Part shown: positions 23,582-31,658 of the stretch, in pieces
How positions within the stretch are numbered: position 1 is the first letter of the stretch
Layout of the letters: each line of letters starts with the position of its first letter
Source: DASSUW01 sp963803335
GTDB taxonomy: Bacteria > Actinomycetota > Thermoleophilia > Solirubrobacterales > Solirubrobacteraceae
DNA length: 64,000 nucleotides
Assembly: GCA_963803335.1 (NCBI GenBank)
Contig: CAWDME010000012.1
Coordinates: forward strand, 62,001-126,000
Reading direction: 5' to 3'
The notes under the pieces: model-generated
Database searches by the model: none
Told to the model about the DNA's origin: nothing
The model's input: the letters and a program-made list of their open reading frames with translations, nothing else
Translations under genes and position numbers: made by a program

Positions 23582-24966
23582 GCGAGTTCACGGTCGCCGA
23601 CCTGCGCCCCGTCGACCTGTTCGACGATCTCGACGACGCGCAGCTCGCCGAGTGGGCGGCGGTCGCCAAGCCGTTCGACCACATGGCAGGCGAGGTGATC
23701 TCCGAACAGGGCGTCGAGCCCCCCGGGATGATCCTGCTGCTCGCCGGGACGGGCCACGCGCTGATCATCGAAGGTGGCCGGAGCGAGCCGGTCGGGCGCC
23801 AGCGCGCGCCCACCTGGATGGGCGCGATCGCCGTCATGACCGGCGACCCGCTGCCGGTGCGCATGGTCGCGGAGACGGATTGCCGCTGCGCGCTGATCGA
23901 GGCGGAGGACTTTCGCCGCCTGGCGCTCGCGCAGCCGTCGGTGCACGGGCGCGTGATGCGCCAGGTCGCGCCGGTGATGACCCGCGTCACCTCGATCGAG
24001 CAGAACCGTGAGCGACTGGCTTCGCTGGGCACGATGGCGGCGGGGCTCGCGCACGAGCTCAACAACCCCGCGGCGGCCGCGCAGCGCGCCGCCGCCCAGC
24101 TGGCCGAGGCGATCGAGGTGGTCGGCTCCACGATCGGGCGCTTCGTGGAGTCGGGCGTCGAGCGCAGCGACGCAGAGACGCTCGTGGCATTGCAGCGGCA
24201 GGCGCTCGAGCGCGCGTCGGCGCGCACGCCGCTCGACGCGCTCGACGCCGCCGACGCCGAGGACGAGCTCGCCGAGCGGCTGGAGGCGCTCGGGGTGGCC
24301 GAGCCGTGGCGGCTCGCCGAGCCGCTCGCCGCCGCCGGCGTCGACGACGCGTGGTTGGACGCGGTCGCGGCCGCCGCCGGGCCGGCGGCCGACGCCGCCG
24401 TCAGCTGGGTCGCCGCGATGGTCTCCGCGCACGCGCTCACGGTCGAGCTGCAGGAGTCCACGCACCGGATGTCCGACCTCGTGGCCGCCGTCAAGTCGTA
24501 CGCGTACATGGACCGCGCCGACCTGGTCGAGGTCGACCTGCACGAAGGGCTCGAGACGACGCTGAAGGTGCTCGGTCACAAGCTCAAGCACACGTCGATC
24601 GAGCTGGTGCGCGACTACGACCGCAGCCTGCCCAAGCTGACCGTGCGCGGCTCCGAGCTCAACCAGGTGTGGACGAACCTGCTCGACAACGCGATCGACG
24701 CCCTCGGGGAGCGCGGGACGATCACGATCACGACGCGGCGCGACGGCGCGTGCGCGCTCGTCGACATCGGCGACGACGGGCCGGGCATCCCGCCCGAAGC
24801 GCGCGACCGCGTCTTCGAGTCTTTCTACACGACCAAGGACGTCGGCCGCGGGAGCGGGCTGGGCCTCGCCACCGCGCGTCGCATCGTCAACGACCGCCAC
24901 GACGGCTCGCTGACCTTCGACTCCGAGCCGGGGCGTACGACCTTCCACGTCTCGCTGCCGATCTGA
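23578..24966 (+). CDS. cNMP-binding-domain histidine kinase
   Basis: This 462-residue cytoplasmic kinase has an amino-terminal cyclic-nucleotide-binding-type beta-barrel (about 10-125, LFDDLDDAQLAEWAAVAKPF). It carries no obvious cNMP phosphate-binding cassette, so the ligand is uncertain. The phosphoacceptor helix contains His159 in GLAHELNNPAAAA. The ATPase domain has the N box NLLDNAIDALG, G1 DDGPGIP and G2 GSGLGLATARRIV. The start ATG at 23578 overlaps the previous stop (ATGA), so the kinase is translationally coupled to the receiver-flavoprotein. The longer upstream frame is a shadow. The UBP zinc finger gene follows after ten bases. Confidence 0.9.
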   Translation: MSEFTVADLRPVDLFDDLDDAQLAEWAAVAKPFDHMAGEVISEQGVEPPGMILLLAGTGHALIIEGGRSEPVGRQRAPTWMGAIAVMTGDPLPVRMVAETDCRCALIEAEDFRRLALAQPSVHGRVMRQVAPVMTRVTSIEQNRERLASLGTMAAGLAHELNNPAAAAQRAAAQLAEAIEVVGSTIGRFVESGVERSDAETLVALQRQALERASARTPLDALDAADAEDELAERLEALGVAEPWRLAEPLAAAGVDDAWLDAVAAAAGPAADAAVSWVAAMVSAHALTVELQESTHRMSDLVAAVKSYAYMDRADLVEVDLHEGLETTLKVLGHKLKHTSIELVRDYDRSLPKLTVRGSELNQVWTNLLDNAIDALGERGTITITTRRDGACALVDIGDDGPGIPPEARDRVFESFYTTKDVGRGSGLGLATARRIVNDRHDGSLTFDSEPGRTTFHVSLPI

Positions 24967-24976
24967 GGAGCCCGCC

Positions 24977-25288
24977 ATGCCCTGCACCCACCTCGACCAC
25001 GTGCTCGTCACCGAGCTGCCCGAAGCCGTCGACGGCTGTGAGGACTGCCTGGCGAGCGGCGGCCAGTGGGTCCACCTGCGGATCTGCCTCGAGTGCGGGC
25101 ATGTCGGCTGCTGCGACAGCTCACCGGGGCAGCACGCGAGCGGCCACGCACGCGCGGCCGAGCACCCGATCATGCGATCGCTCGAGCCGGGCGAGGACTG
25201 GTCGTGGTGCTTCGTCGACGAGGTCGCGATGCGGATCCCGCGCGTGCAGGGCGAGACGCGGATCCCGCCGTCGCCGCTACTCGGCTGA
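24977..25288 (+). CDS. UBP-type zinc finger protein
   Basis: This 103-residue protein is a stand-alone ZnF-UBP domain. Likely zinc ligands are Cys3 and His5, Cys21/Cys24, Cys37/Cys40 and Cys45, with His53, His57 and His63 following. In eukaryotes this fold binds the carboxyl tail of ubiquitin; in bacteria the partner is unknown. It is the third gene of the operon with the receiver-flavoprotein and the cNMP kinase, and it ends in a 12-base convergent overlap with adenylate kinase. Its constant Cys/His set could be a target of the flavoprotein's redox activity; that is inference. Confidence 0.88.
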   Translation: MPCTHLDHVLVTELPEAVDGCEDCLASGGQWVHLRICLECGHVGCCDSSPGQHASGHARAAEHPIMRSLEPGEDWSWCFVDEVAMRIPRVQGETRIPPSPLLG

Positions 25289-25834
25289 GCGGCGCACCTG
25301 CTCGTGGACCTCGTCGGGCGTGCCGGAGCCGTCGACCCGGCGCAGCAGCCCGCGCTCGTCGTAGTAGGCGATCAGCGGCTCTGTCTCGTGGTGGTAGACG
25401 CGCAGGCGCTCGCGCACGGTCTCGGGATTGTCGTCACTGCGCCCCTCTCCCCGGCCGAGAATCCGCTCCATCACGACGTCGTCGGGCACGTCGATCAGGA
25501 TCGCCGCACCGAGCTCGCGCCCGAGCTGGGCGAGGCCGGCCGTCATCGCCTCGGCCTGCGCGCGCGTGCGCGGAAAGCCGTCGAGCAGGACCGCCTTGTC
25601 GGCGAAGTCGTCGGCGGCCTCGGCCACCACGGCAAGGATCAACTCGTCCGGGACGAGGTCGCCCCGGTCCATGTAGGCGGCGGCGCGCTTCCCCAGGTCG
25701 GTGCCCTCGAGCCGGGCCTCGCGCAGGAGGTTCCCGGTCGACAACGGCGTGTAGCCGAACTCTTCTTGCAGGCGCGCCGCCTGGGTGCCCTTGCCGCTCC
25801 CCGGTGGCCCCAGCATGGCAATCGTGCTGTGCAT
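25277..25834 (-). CDS. adk: adenylate kinase (short-LID type)
   Basis: This 185-residue enzyme interconverts AMP and ATP with two ADP. The P-loop GPPGSGKG is at 9-16. The AMP-binding region has STGNLLREA and LDGFPRTRAQAEA, and the LID is the short, zinc-free kind (GRGEGRSDDNPETVRERL). I chose the ATG at 25834; the 16 upstream codons of the longer frame are not conserved in type. It is not next to ribosomal protein or secY genes, the usual place of the housekeeping copy, so it may be a second copy. Its 3' end overlaps the UBP zinc finger gene by 12 bases. Confidence 0.9.
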   Translation of the reverse strand: MHSTIAMLGPPGSGKGTQAARLQEEFGYTPLSTGNLLREARLEGTDLGKRAAAYMDRGDLVPDELILAVVAEAADDFADKAVLLDGFPRTRAQAEAMTAGLAQLGRELGAAILIDVPDDVVMERILGRGEGRSDDNPETVRERLRVYHHETEPLIAYYDERGLLRRVDGSGTPDEVHEQVRRSAE

Positions 25835-25912
25835 CACCCCATCATCGCCGCTCGGCCCGGTCGCCGGAGCCCCGAGGGGCAACGGCGACCGGGCACGGAG
25901 CGTTCCCCAGGA

Positions 25913-28900
25913 TCAGACCGCCGGTGTGGGCGATGACGGAAGCGTCGGCGTGACGGGCGCCGACCGGGTCATGGGCCACCAGCCCCAGCGCCCCAACAGC
26001 TCCACCGTCGCCGGCAGTAGCACCGGCCGGACGATGAACGCGTCGAGCACCACGGCGACGGCCAGGCCGACGCCGAACTGGCGGACGGCCAGCAGATCGG
26101 TGGCGAGGAACGGCCCGACGGCGGCCAGCGCCACCAGCGCGGCGCCCGTCGCCGCGTACGCCGTCGGACGCAACGCGTTCCGCAGTGCCTGGTGTGCGTC
26201 ACCGCACTCCAGGAACTCCTCGCGCGTGCGGTGCAGGAGCATGACCTCGTAGACGATCGTCAACCCGAAGATCGCCGCAAAGATGCCGATGATCGACATC
26301 GGGTCGATGAAGCCCGGGCCTCCCAGCGGCGGGTTGTCGCCGCTAAACAGGAGGGCCAGCACACCGAACGCCGCAGCGGCGGTCAGCAGGTCGAACGCCA
26401 CCGCGATCAGCGGCAGGACGATGGTCCGCAGCGCCAGCATCAGCTGCACGGCGATCGCTGCCGACAGCACGATGATCACGAGCGCGATCCGGCTCTGGGT
26501 CACGCTGGCGAAGTCCGTCAGCTCCCCAGCCGGGCCGCCGACGGCCGCCTCGGTCGCGGTGGTGGCCGCGAACCGCTGGGCCGAACTGCGCAGGTCATCG
26601 CCGAGCGCCTGCGTCCGTGGGTCGCCCGCCGGGTAGCGCGAGACGACCGCGATCTGCGCGGCGGAGCCGCCCTGATCGATGTTGACCACGAACGACGGCT
26701 GCGTCTGGGCAGCGGCGGAGGCTCCGTCGATCGCCGCCAGCACGAAGTAGCCGGACGCGAACAGCCCCGGTGACTCCTTCTGGAGCTGCTCCAGGTCCTT
26801 CGGTGACGGCAGGTCGGAGCGGAACTTGGCGACCTTGGACTTCGCAGTGCCGAGCCCTGCTGCGAGCTGGCCGGCCGGACCAGTGCCGCCGCTCAGCTTG
26901 CCCGAGAGCGTGCCCAGGCCGGCCTGGAGCGTCGCCGCGCCGGCCGAGAGCTGGGACAGGCCGCTCGTGAGGTCGCCGCCACCGGCGGCGAGGGCAGCGA
27001 TGCCGGTGGTGAGCTCAGCATTGCCCGACTGCAGCCGTCCGATGCCGGCCTGCAGCCGGCCCGAACCGGCGTACAGGCGGCTGAGGCCGCCGGAAAGCTC
27101 CGTGATCTTCTTCTGCAGCCCGCCGGCGATCACCGCACCGAAGGCGAGCTTCGACTGCGCGCCCGCGAGCGTGCCGGACACTCCGTCGGCGGTGGTGCTC
27201 GCCGAGCTCAGGGCGCCGAGCGCGGACTGGTATGCCGGATCGGACTTGCCGGCCTGCATCTTCTGCAGCTCGCCGAGTGCGGTCGCGAGCTGACCCGTGA
27301 GCGCCTTGCTCGACTGTGACGCGCCCTGCACGGCCGAATAACCCGCGCCGACGTCTCCGACCATCTGGCCGACCGCCGGCAGCCCCGCCTTGACCGGTCC
27401 TGCGGCAGCGCCGAGGCCCGCGTTGATCTCCTTGGCGCCCGCCAGCAGCTCGGCCGAGCCGTTGCGCAGCCGGGTCGCTCCCGCCAGTGCCTGGTGCAGC
27501 CCGCCGGAGATCTGCGCGGCGCCCGCATGAGCTTGCTGGAGCCCGGCGTGCAGCTGGCCGGCGCCCCCGCCCGCCTGACCGGCGCCGGCGGCGGCGGCCT
27601 GCAGGCCCTCACGGAGCGTGACGACACCGGCACCGGCCTGGCCGAGGCCGGCTTGCAGCTTTCCGAGCTCCTTCTTGCCGCCCTTGAGCAGCTTGTTGGA
27701 CTCGGCGAGCTTCTTGGGCAGCACGTTCAGCTCGTCTGCCTTGGCCTTGATCGGCCCTGGGCCGACCACGGAGGCGACGCGAACGTCCTTCGCCCAGCTG
27801 GCCTGGAACCGGCCCAGCGAGGCGAGGGTCGCCTTGTCTGTCACCGGCGCCCGCTGCGAGGCGACCACGACGTTGAACGGGCTCGCCCAACCGGGCCCCA
27901 TCGCTCGGCCGACGGCCTCGAAGTCCTGGCGCGCGACGGAGTCCTTCGGCAGCAGCGACGGCGACGGCGGGCCGGTCTTGAGTGACACGGCGGGCACCGC
28001 GAGCAGCAGGAGCACCGCGATGGCGACCGGGGCGGCGAGCGCCGCGTTGCGGATCACCGCGTGGCCTGATGCCAGTCGGTCCCACGTACGCTGCACCGGC
28101 CCGGGAAGGCCGAAGCTCAGCCATTGCAGACGTTGGCCGGCGAGGGAGATGACGGCCGGCATCACGACCACTGCCGCGACGACGGCGAGCGCGGCGCACA
28201 GCAGCACGCCGATGCCGAGCGACGTGAGGATCGTCGTCGGCGCGATCATCGTGGCGAGGATCAGGGCGATGATGAGCGACGTCCCGCCGATGAGGACCGC
28301 CCGGCCGGAGGTCTCGACGGCGGTGGCAACGCCGTCCTCCTGCCAGCGGCGATAGATCATGAGCGTGTACCCGACGCCGAGCGCGAGCCCGGTCACCGAT
28401 CCAAGGGCGATCGCCGTCGCGTCGACGTCGATCGCTTCGCCAAGCAGCGTCATCGCGCCGAAGCCGGCGAGCGTCGTCACGGCGCCGAAGGCGGCGATCA
28501 CGAGCGCCGCGACCGGCGCGCCCAGCAGCGCCAGGAGTACGAAGAAGAGGATGGGGATGGCGATCAGCTCGGCGGTGCGAGTCCGGTCGACGGTCTCCTG
28601 CTTGAGGGCGCGGTCGATCGTGGGCTGACCGGTGATGTGGGCCTTGACGGGGCCGGAGACCGCCTGCTGAACCGTGCGGTCGAGCTGCGGCTGCACGGTG
28701 TTGACCATCTCCTCCTCAGTCCGAGCGACCGAGGCGACGATCATTGCGGAGGTCTTGCTCGGCCGAAGTTGCTTGCCGGTGTCGCCGCCGGACCAGGCGG
28801 AGATCACCTTGGTGTCCTGGCGCACGTCGAGCCGGCGAACAACGATCGGGCCCTGGCGGTCCAGCTGGTCCGCGGGGCCTTGCAAGAGGATTGGCACGAG

Positions 28901-29161
28901 CACGCTCGGACCGAATTGGCTCTTGGCGAGATCCACGGCCCGTGACGACTCGCTGCCGGGAACGACGACGAGTGAAGGCGAGATGCGGTCGCTCACGCCG
29001 AGCCCGACCAGGGCTAAGACCGCGGCGACGAGAATCCAGACGAACAGCGCGATCCGCGGACGACGGATCGAGAAGCGGGCGAGGTGTAGCGCGGTTGCGC
29101 TCCTCTCTGGGATTACCGACGCTACGACTCCCAGGGCGATTCGCCATCCGTGACAACCCAC
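25913..29161 (-). CDS. large MMPL/RND-type membrane protein with YhgE-like middle
   Basis: This 1082-residue protein belongs to the MMPL branch of the RND family. It has one helix near residues 37-57, a helix bundle at about 200-400 and a second at about 890-1065. The outside loop between the bundles (about 480-800) is built of repeats of about eleven residues of the form GLxxLxxGAxxL, as in YhgE/Pip proteins, and should form long helices reaching out from the membrane. Such proteins export lipids or other hydrophobic substrates, but the substrate cannot be told. It starts with GTG and is divergent from the acyl-CoA ligase gene, with 59 bases between them. A lipid-related role fits that neighbour but is unproven. 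Confidence 0.88.
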   Translation of the reverse strand: MGCHGWRIALGVVASVIPERSATALHLARFSIRRPRIALFVWILVAAVLALVGLGVSDRISPSLVVVPGSESSRAVDLAKSQFGPSVLVPILLQGPADQLDRQGPIVVRRLDVRQDTKVISAWSGGDTGKQLRPSKTSAMIVASVARTEEEMVNTVQPQLDRTVQQAVSGPVKAHITGQPTIDRALKQETVDRTRTAELIAIPILFFVLLALLGAPVAALVIAAFGAVTTLAGFGAMTLLGEAIDVDATAIALGSVTGLALGVGYTLMIYRRWQEDGVATAVETSGRAVLIGGTSLIIALILATMIAPTTILTSLGIGVLLCAALAVVAAVVVMPAVISLAGQRLQWLSFGLPGPVQRTWDRLASGHAVIRNAALAAPVAIAVLLLLAVPAVSLKTGPPSPSLLPKDSVARQDFEAVGRAMGPGWASPFNVVVASQRAPVTDKATLASLGRFQASWAKDVRVASVVGPGPIKAKADELNVLPKKLAESNKLLKGGKKELGKLQAGLGQAGAGVVTLREGLQAAAAGAGQAGGGAGQLHAGLQQAHAGAAQISGGLHQALAGATRLRNGSAELLAGAKEINAGLGAAAGPVKAGLPAVGQMVGDVGAGYSAVQGASQSSKALTGQLATALGELQKMQAGKSDPAYQSALGALSSASTTADGVSGTLAGAQSKLAFGAVIAGGLQKKITELSGGLSRLYAGSGRLQAGIGRLQSGNAELTTGIAALAAGGGDLTSGLSQLSAGAATLQAGLGTLSGKLSGGTGPAGQLAAGLGTAKSKVAKFRSDLPSPKDLEQLQKESPGLFASGYFVLAAIDGASAAAQTQPSFVVNIDQGGSAAQIAVVSRYPAGDPRTQALGDDLRSSAQRFAATTATEAAVGGPAGELTDFASVTQSRIALVIIVLSAAIAVQLMLALRTIVLPLIAVAFDLLTAAAAFGVLALLFSGDNPPLGGPGFIDPMSIIGIFAAIFGLTIVYEVMLLHRTREEFLECGDAHQALRNALRPTAYAATGAALVALAAVGPFLATDLLAVRQFGVGLAVAVVLDAFIVRPVLLPATVELLGRWGWWPMTRSAPVTPTLPSSPTPAV

Positions 29162-29220
29162 TCGCTCAGATGCGGTTTGCTCCGGATGTTGTCACCGCGT
29201 CAATAAGGGACGATCTGGTC

Positions 29221-31041
29221 ATGACAACCATGCCCTCTTCGGCGAGCGGCCCCACGTCCGCGGACGCGTCCGCGCAGACGTCGACGCTGGGCCAGTTGAT
29301 CCTCGCCGCCGCGGAGCGCCACAGCGGCGCGGCCATGCGGTTCAAGCACGACGGTGCCTGGATCGACGTGACGTTCGCGGACCTTGCCGCCCGCGCGCGC
29401 GAGATCGCACGCGGCCTGATCGGCCTCGGCATCCGGCCGGGCGACCGCGTCGCCATCCTCAGCGCGACCCGGCCCGAGTGGACGCTCGTGGACTGCGGCG
29501 CGCTGTGCGCCGGTGCGACTGTCGTCCCGATCTACCAGACCAACTCACCGTCGGAGTGCCGCTACGTGCTCGAGCACTCCGGGTCGCGCATCGTCTTCTG
29601 CGAGGACGCCGCGCAACTCGCCAAGGTCGCCGCGGTGCGCGCCGAGTGCCCCGACCTCGAGCACGCGATCCTGATGACCGACGGGGAAGCCGACGGCGCC
29701 CTGCCGCTGCGCACGCTGCGCGAGCACGCGGCCGGCGTCGACCCGCGCGCGCTCGACGATGTGCAGCGCGAGCTCTCTCCCGAGAGCATCGCCACGATCG
29801 TCTACACGTCCGGAACGACCGGCCCGCCCAAGGGCTGCATGACCTCGCACGGCAACTTCCTGGCGGTGCTGGACATGTACGAGCGCCAGGTGCCGATGGG
29901 CGAGGACCCCGTCATCTTCATGTTCCTGCCACTGGCGCACTCGCTCGCGCGCGTGGTCCAGATGTTCGCCCTCGACACGGGCTCGACCCTCGCGTTCTGG
30001 CAGGGCGATCCACAGCGGATCCTCGATGACGTACTCGAGGCACGACCGACCCACTTCCCATCGGTCCCGCGCGTGTTCGAGAAGATCCACACCAAGGCCA
30101 CGAGCACCGCCCTCGAGTCGAGCCACGTCAAGCGCGCGGTCTTCGACTGGGCCCTCGCCACCGGCAGGCGGGCACGTGCCGCCGAGCGCTCGGGCCGCCG
30201 GCCCAGCGGGCCACTGCGCCTGCGCCTTGCCCTCGCCGACCGGCTCGTGCTCTCGAAGGTCCGCGACCTGTTCGGCGGCGAGCTGCGGATCGCCATGACC
30301 GGTGCCGCGCCGATCGCCGCCGAGATCCTCGAGTTCTTCGACGCGTGCGGCGTGATCATCCTCGAGGGCTACGGGATGAGCGAGACGTGCTCCGCCGCGA
30401 CCCTCAACACGCTCGAGGCCATCCGCTTCGGGACCGTCGGCCGCGCGCTGCCCGGCAGTGACGTGGCGATCGCCGACGACGGCGAGATCCTCATGCGCGG
30501 CCCGCACGTGTTCGAGGGCTACTACCGCGACCCGGCGGCAACGAAGGAGACGTTCGACGGAGACTGGCTGTGCTCGGGCGACCTCGGCGCCGTCGACGAC
30601 GACGGGTTCCTACGCATCACCGGACGCAAGAAGGACCTGATCATCACGTCGTCGGGCAAGAACATCGCGCCGTCGAACATCGAGTCGGCGCTGCGCGAGT
30701 CGCGCTGGATCTCGCAGGCCGTCGTGTACGGCGACAACCATCCGTACCTGGTCGCGCTGCTGACGCTCGATGCGGACGAGCTGCCCGCACTGGCGGCCAA
30801 GGTGGGATGCACGCCGGACCTGGAGACGATGATCGCGGACGCGCGCGTGCGCGCGGAGATCCAGACGGTCGTCGACGACACCAACCAGCGGTTCGCGCGG
30901 ATCGAGCAGATCAAGCGCTTCGCGCTGCTCGACCGCGACCTCACGCTCGCCGCTGGCGAGCTGACCCCGACCCTGAAGGTCAAGCGGAACGTCGCGTCCG
31001 AGCGCTTCCGCGAGGTGTTCGAGGGCCTGTACACGCCATGA
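29221..31041 (+). CDS. fadD: long-chain fatty acyl-CoA ligase (AMP-forming)
   Basis: This 606-residue ANL-superfamily enzyme activates a fatty acid with ATP and joins it to CoA. Seen are the phosphate loop YTSGTTGPPKG near 195-205, the adenine motif EGYGMSET near 382-389, the hinge TGRKKDLIITSSGKNIAPS, and a carboxyl lysine in LTPTLKVKRN. The length and the GRKKDLI region match the FadD15/long-chain group. The ATG at 29221 fits the family's start; the longer upstream frame runs antisense through the MMPL gene. Its stop overlaps the start of a Pat-like acetyltransferase gene (ATGA), which may modify it. Confidence 0.92.
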   Translation: MTTMPSSASGPTSADASAQTSTLGQLILAAAERHSGAAMRFKHDGAWIDVTFADLAARAREIARGLIGLGIRPGDRVAILSATRPEWTLVDCGALCAGATVVPIYQTNSPSECRYVLEHSGSRIVFCEDAAQLAKVAAVRAECPDLEHAILMTDGEADGALPLRTLREHAAGVDPRALDDVQRELSPESIATIVYTSGTTGPPKGCMTSHGNFLAVLDMYERQVPMGEDPVIFMFLPLAHSLARVVQMFALDTGSTLAFWQGDPQRILDDVLEARPTHFPSVPRVFEKIHTKATSTALESSHVKRAVFDWALATGRRARAAERSGRRPSGPLRLRLALADRLVLSKVRDLFGGELRIAMTGAAPIAAEILEFFDACGVIILEGYGMSETCSAATLNTLEAIRFGTVGRALPGSDVAIADDGEILMRGPHVFEGYYRDPAATKETFDGDWLCSGDLGAVDDDGFLRITGRKKDLIITSSGKNIAPSNIESALRESRWISQAVVYGDNHPYLVALLTLDADELPALAAKVGCTPDLETMIADARVRAEIQTVVDDTNQRFARIEQIKRFALLDRDLTLAAGELTPTLKVKRNVASERFREVFEGLYTP

Positions 31042-31658
31042 GCGAGGTCGCGCTCCGCGACGGCGCACGGATCGTCCTGCGACCGATCCGCGCATCGGAC
31101 CGCGACCTGCTCGTTGCGGGCTTCGAGCGACTGAGCGCGAAGTCGCGCTACCAGCGGTTCCTCGCTCCGATGGACGAGCTCCCGGAGCCGATGGTCGAGT
31201 ACCTGACGGAGGTCGACCACCACGATCACGAGGCAGTGGTCGCCGTCGATCCGGTCTCCGGTCGCGGTATCGGCGTGGCGCGCTTCGTGCGCCTGGAAGA
31301 CCGTCCGCAGGTCGCGGAAGCGGCGGTAACGGTGTCCGACGACTGGCAGGGCCGCGGGGTCGGCACCCTGCTGCTCGCGGCACTCGCGGCCCGCGCCCGT
31401 GAGGAGGACGTGCAGACGTTCACGGCCATCCTCCTCGCCGCGAACCACGAGATGATCGAGGTGCTCGAGCACGTGGCGCGCGTGCGCGTGGTCGACCGCC
31501 ACACGGGCACGGTGCAGGTCGAGGCCGACCTGCCGGCCGAAGGCGAGATCGCGTCGATCCGCGCGCTGCTTCGCGCGGCGCACCCGCCGCGGCTGGACGC
31601 TAGGCCGCGAGAGGCTGCGGCGTGCCGTACTCGCGCTGGAGCTCCGGCCCGAGGTTGA
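31038..31658 (+). CDS. GNAT acetyltransferase, Pat-like
   Basis: This 206-residue GNAT protein has an amino end (GARIVLRPIRASDRDLLVAG, FERLSAKSRYQRFL, TEVDHHDHEAVVAVD) closely resembling the acetyltransferase half of mycobacterial Pat. Pat acetylates lysines of acyl-CoA synthetases. The acetyl-CoA loop is QGRGVGTLLL near 104-113. The cyclic-AMP-binding domain of mycobacterial Pat is absent. It overlaps the acyl-CoA ligase gene by ATGA, strong evidence that the two work together. Its last 59 bases overlap the convergent HD-GYP gene. A role in controlling the ligase by acetylation is inferred. Confidence 0.85.
   Translation: MSEVALRDGARIVLRPIRASDRDLLVAGFERLSAKSRYQRFLAPMDELPEPMVEYLTEVDHHDHEAVVAVDPVSGRGIGVARFVRLEDRPQVAEAAVTVSDDWQGRGVGTLLLAALAARAREEDVQTFTAILLAANHEMIEVLEHVARVRVVDRHTGTVQVEADLPAEGEIASIRALLRAAHPPRLDARPREAAACRTRAGAPARG

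Noticed and set aside
23167..25173. 668-codon minus-strand open frame
   Set aside because: It is a shadow of the flavoprotein, kinase and zinc finger genes. Composition is typical of GC-rich antisense frames.
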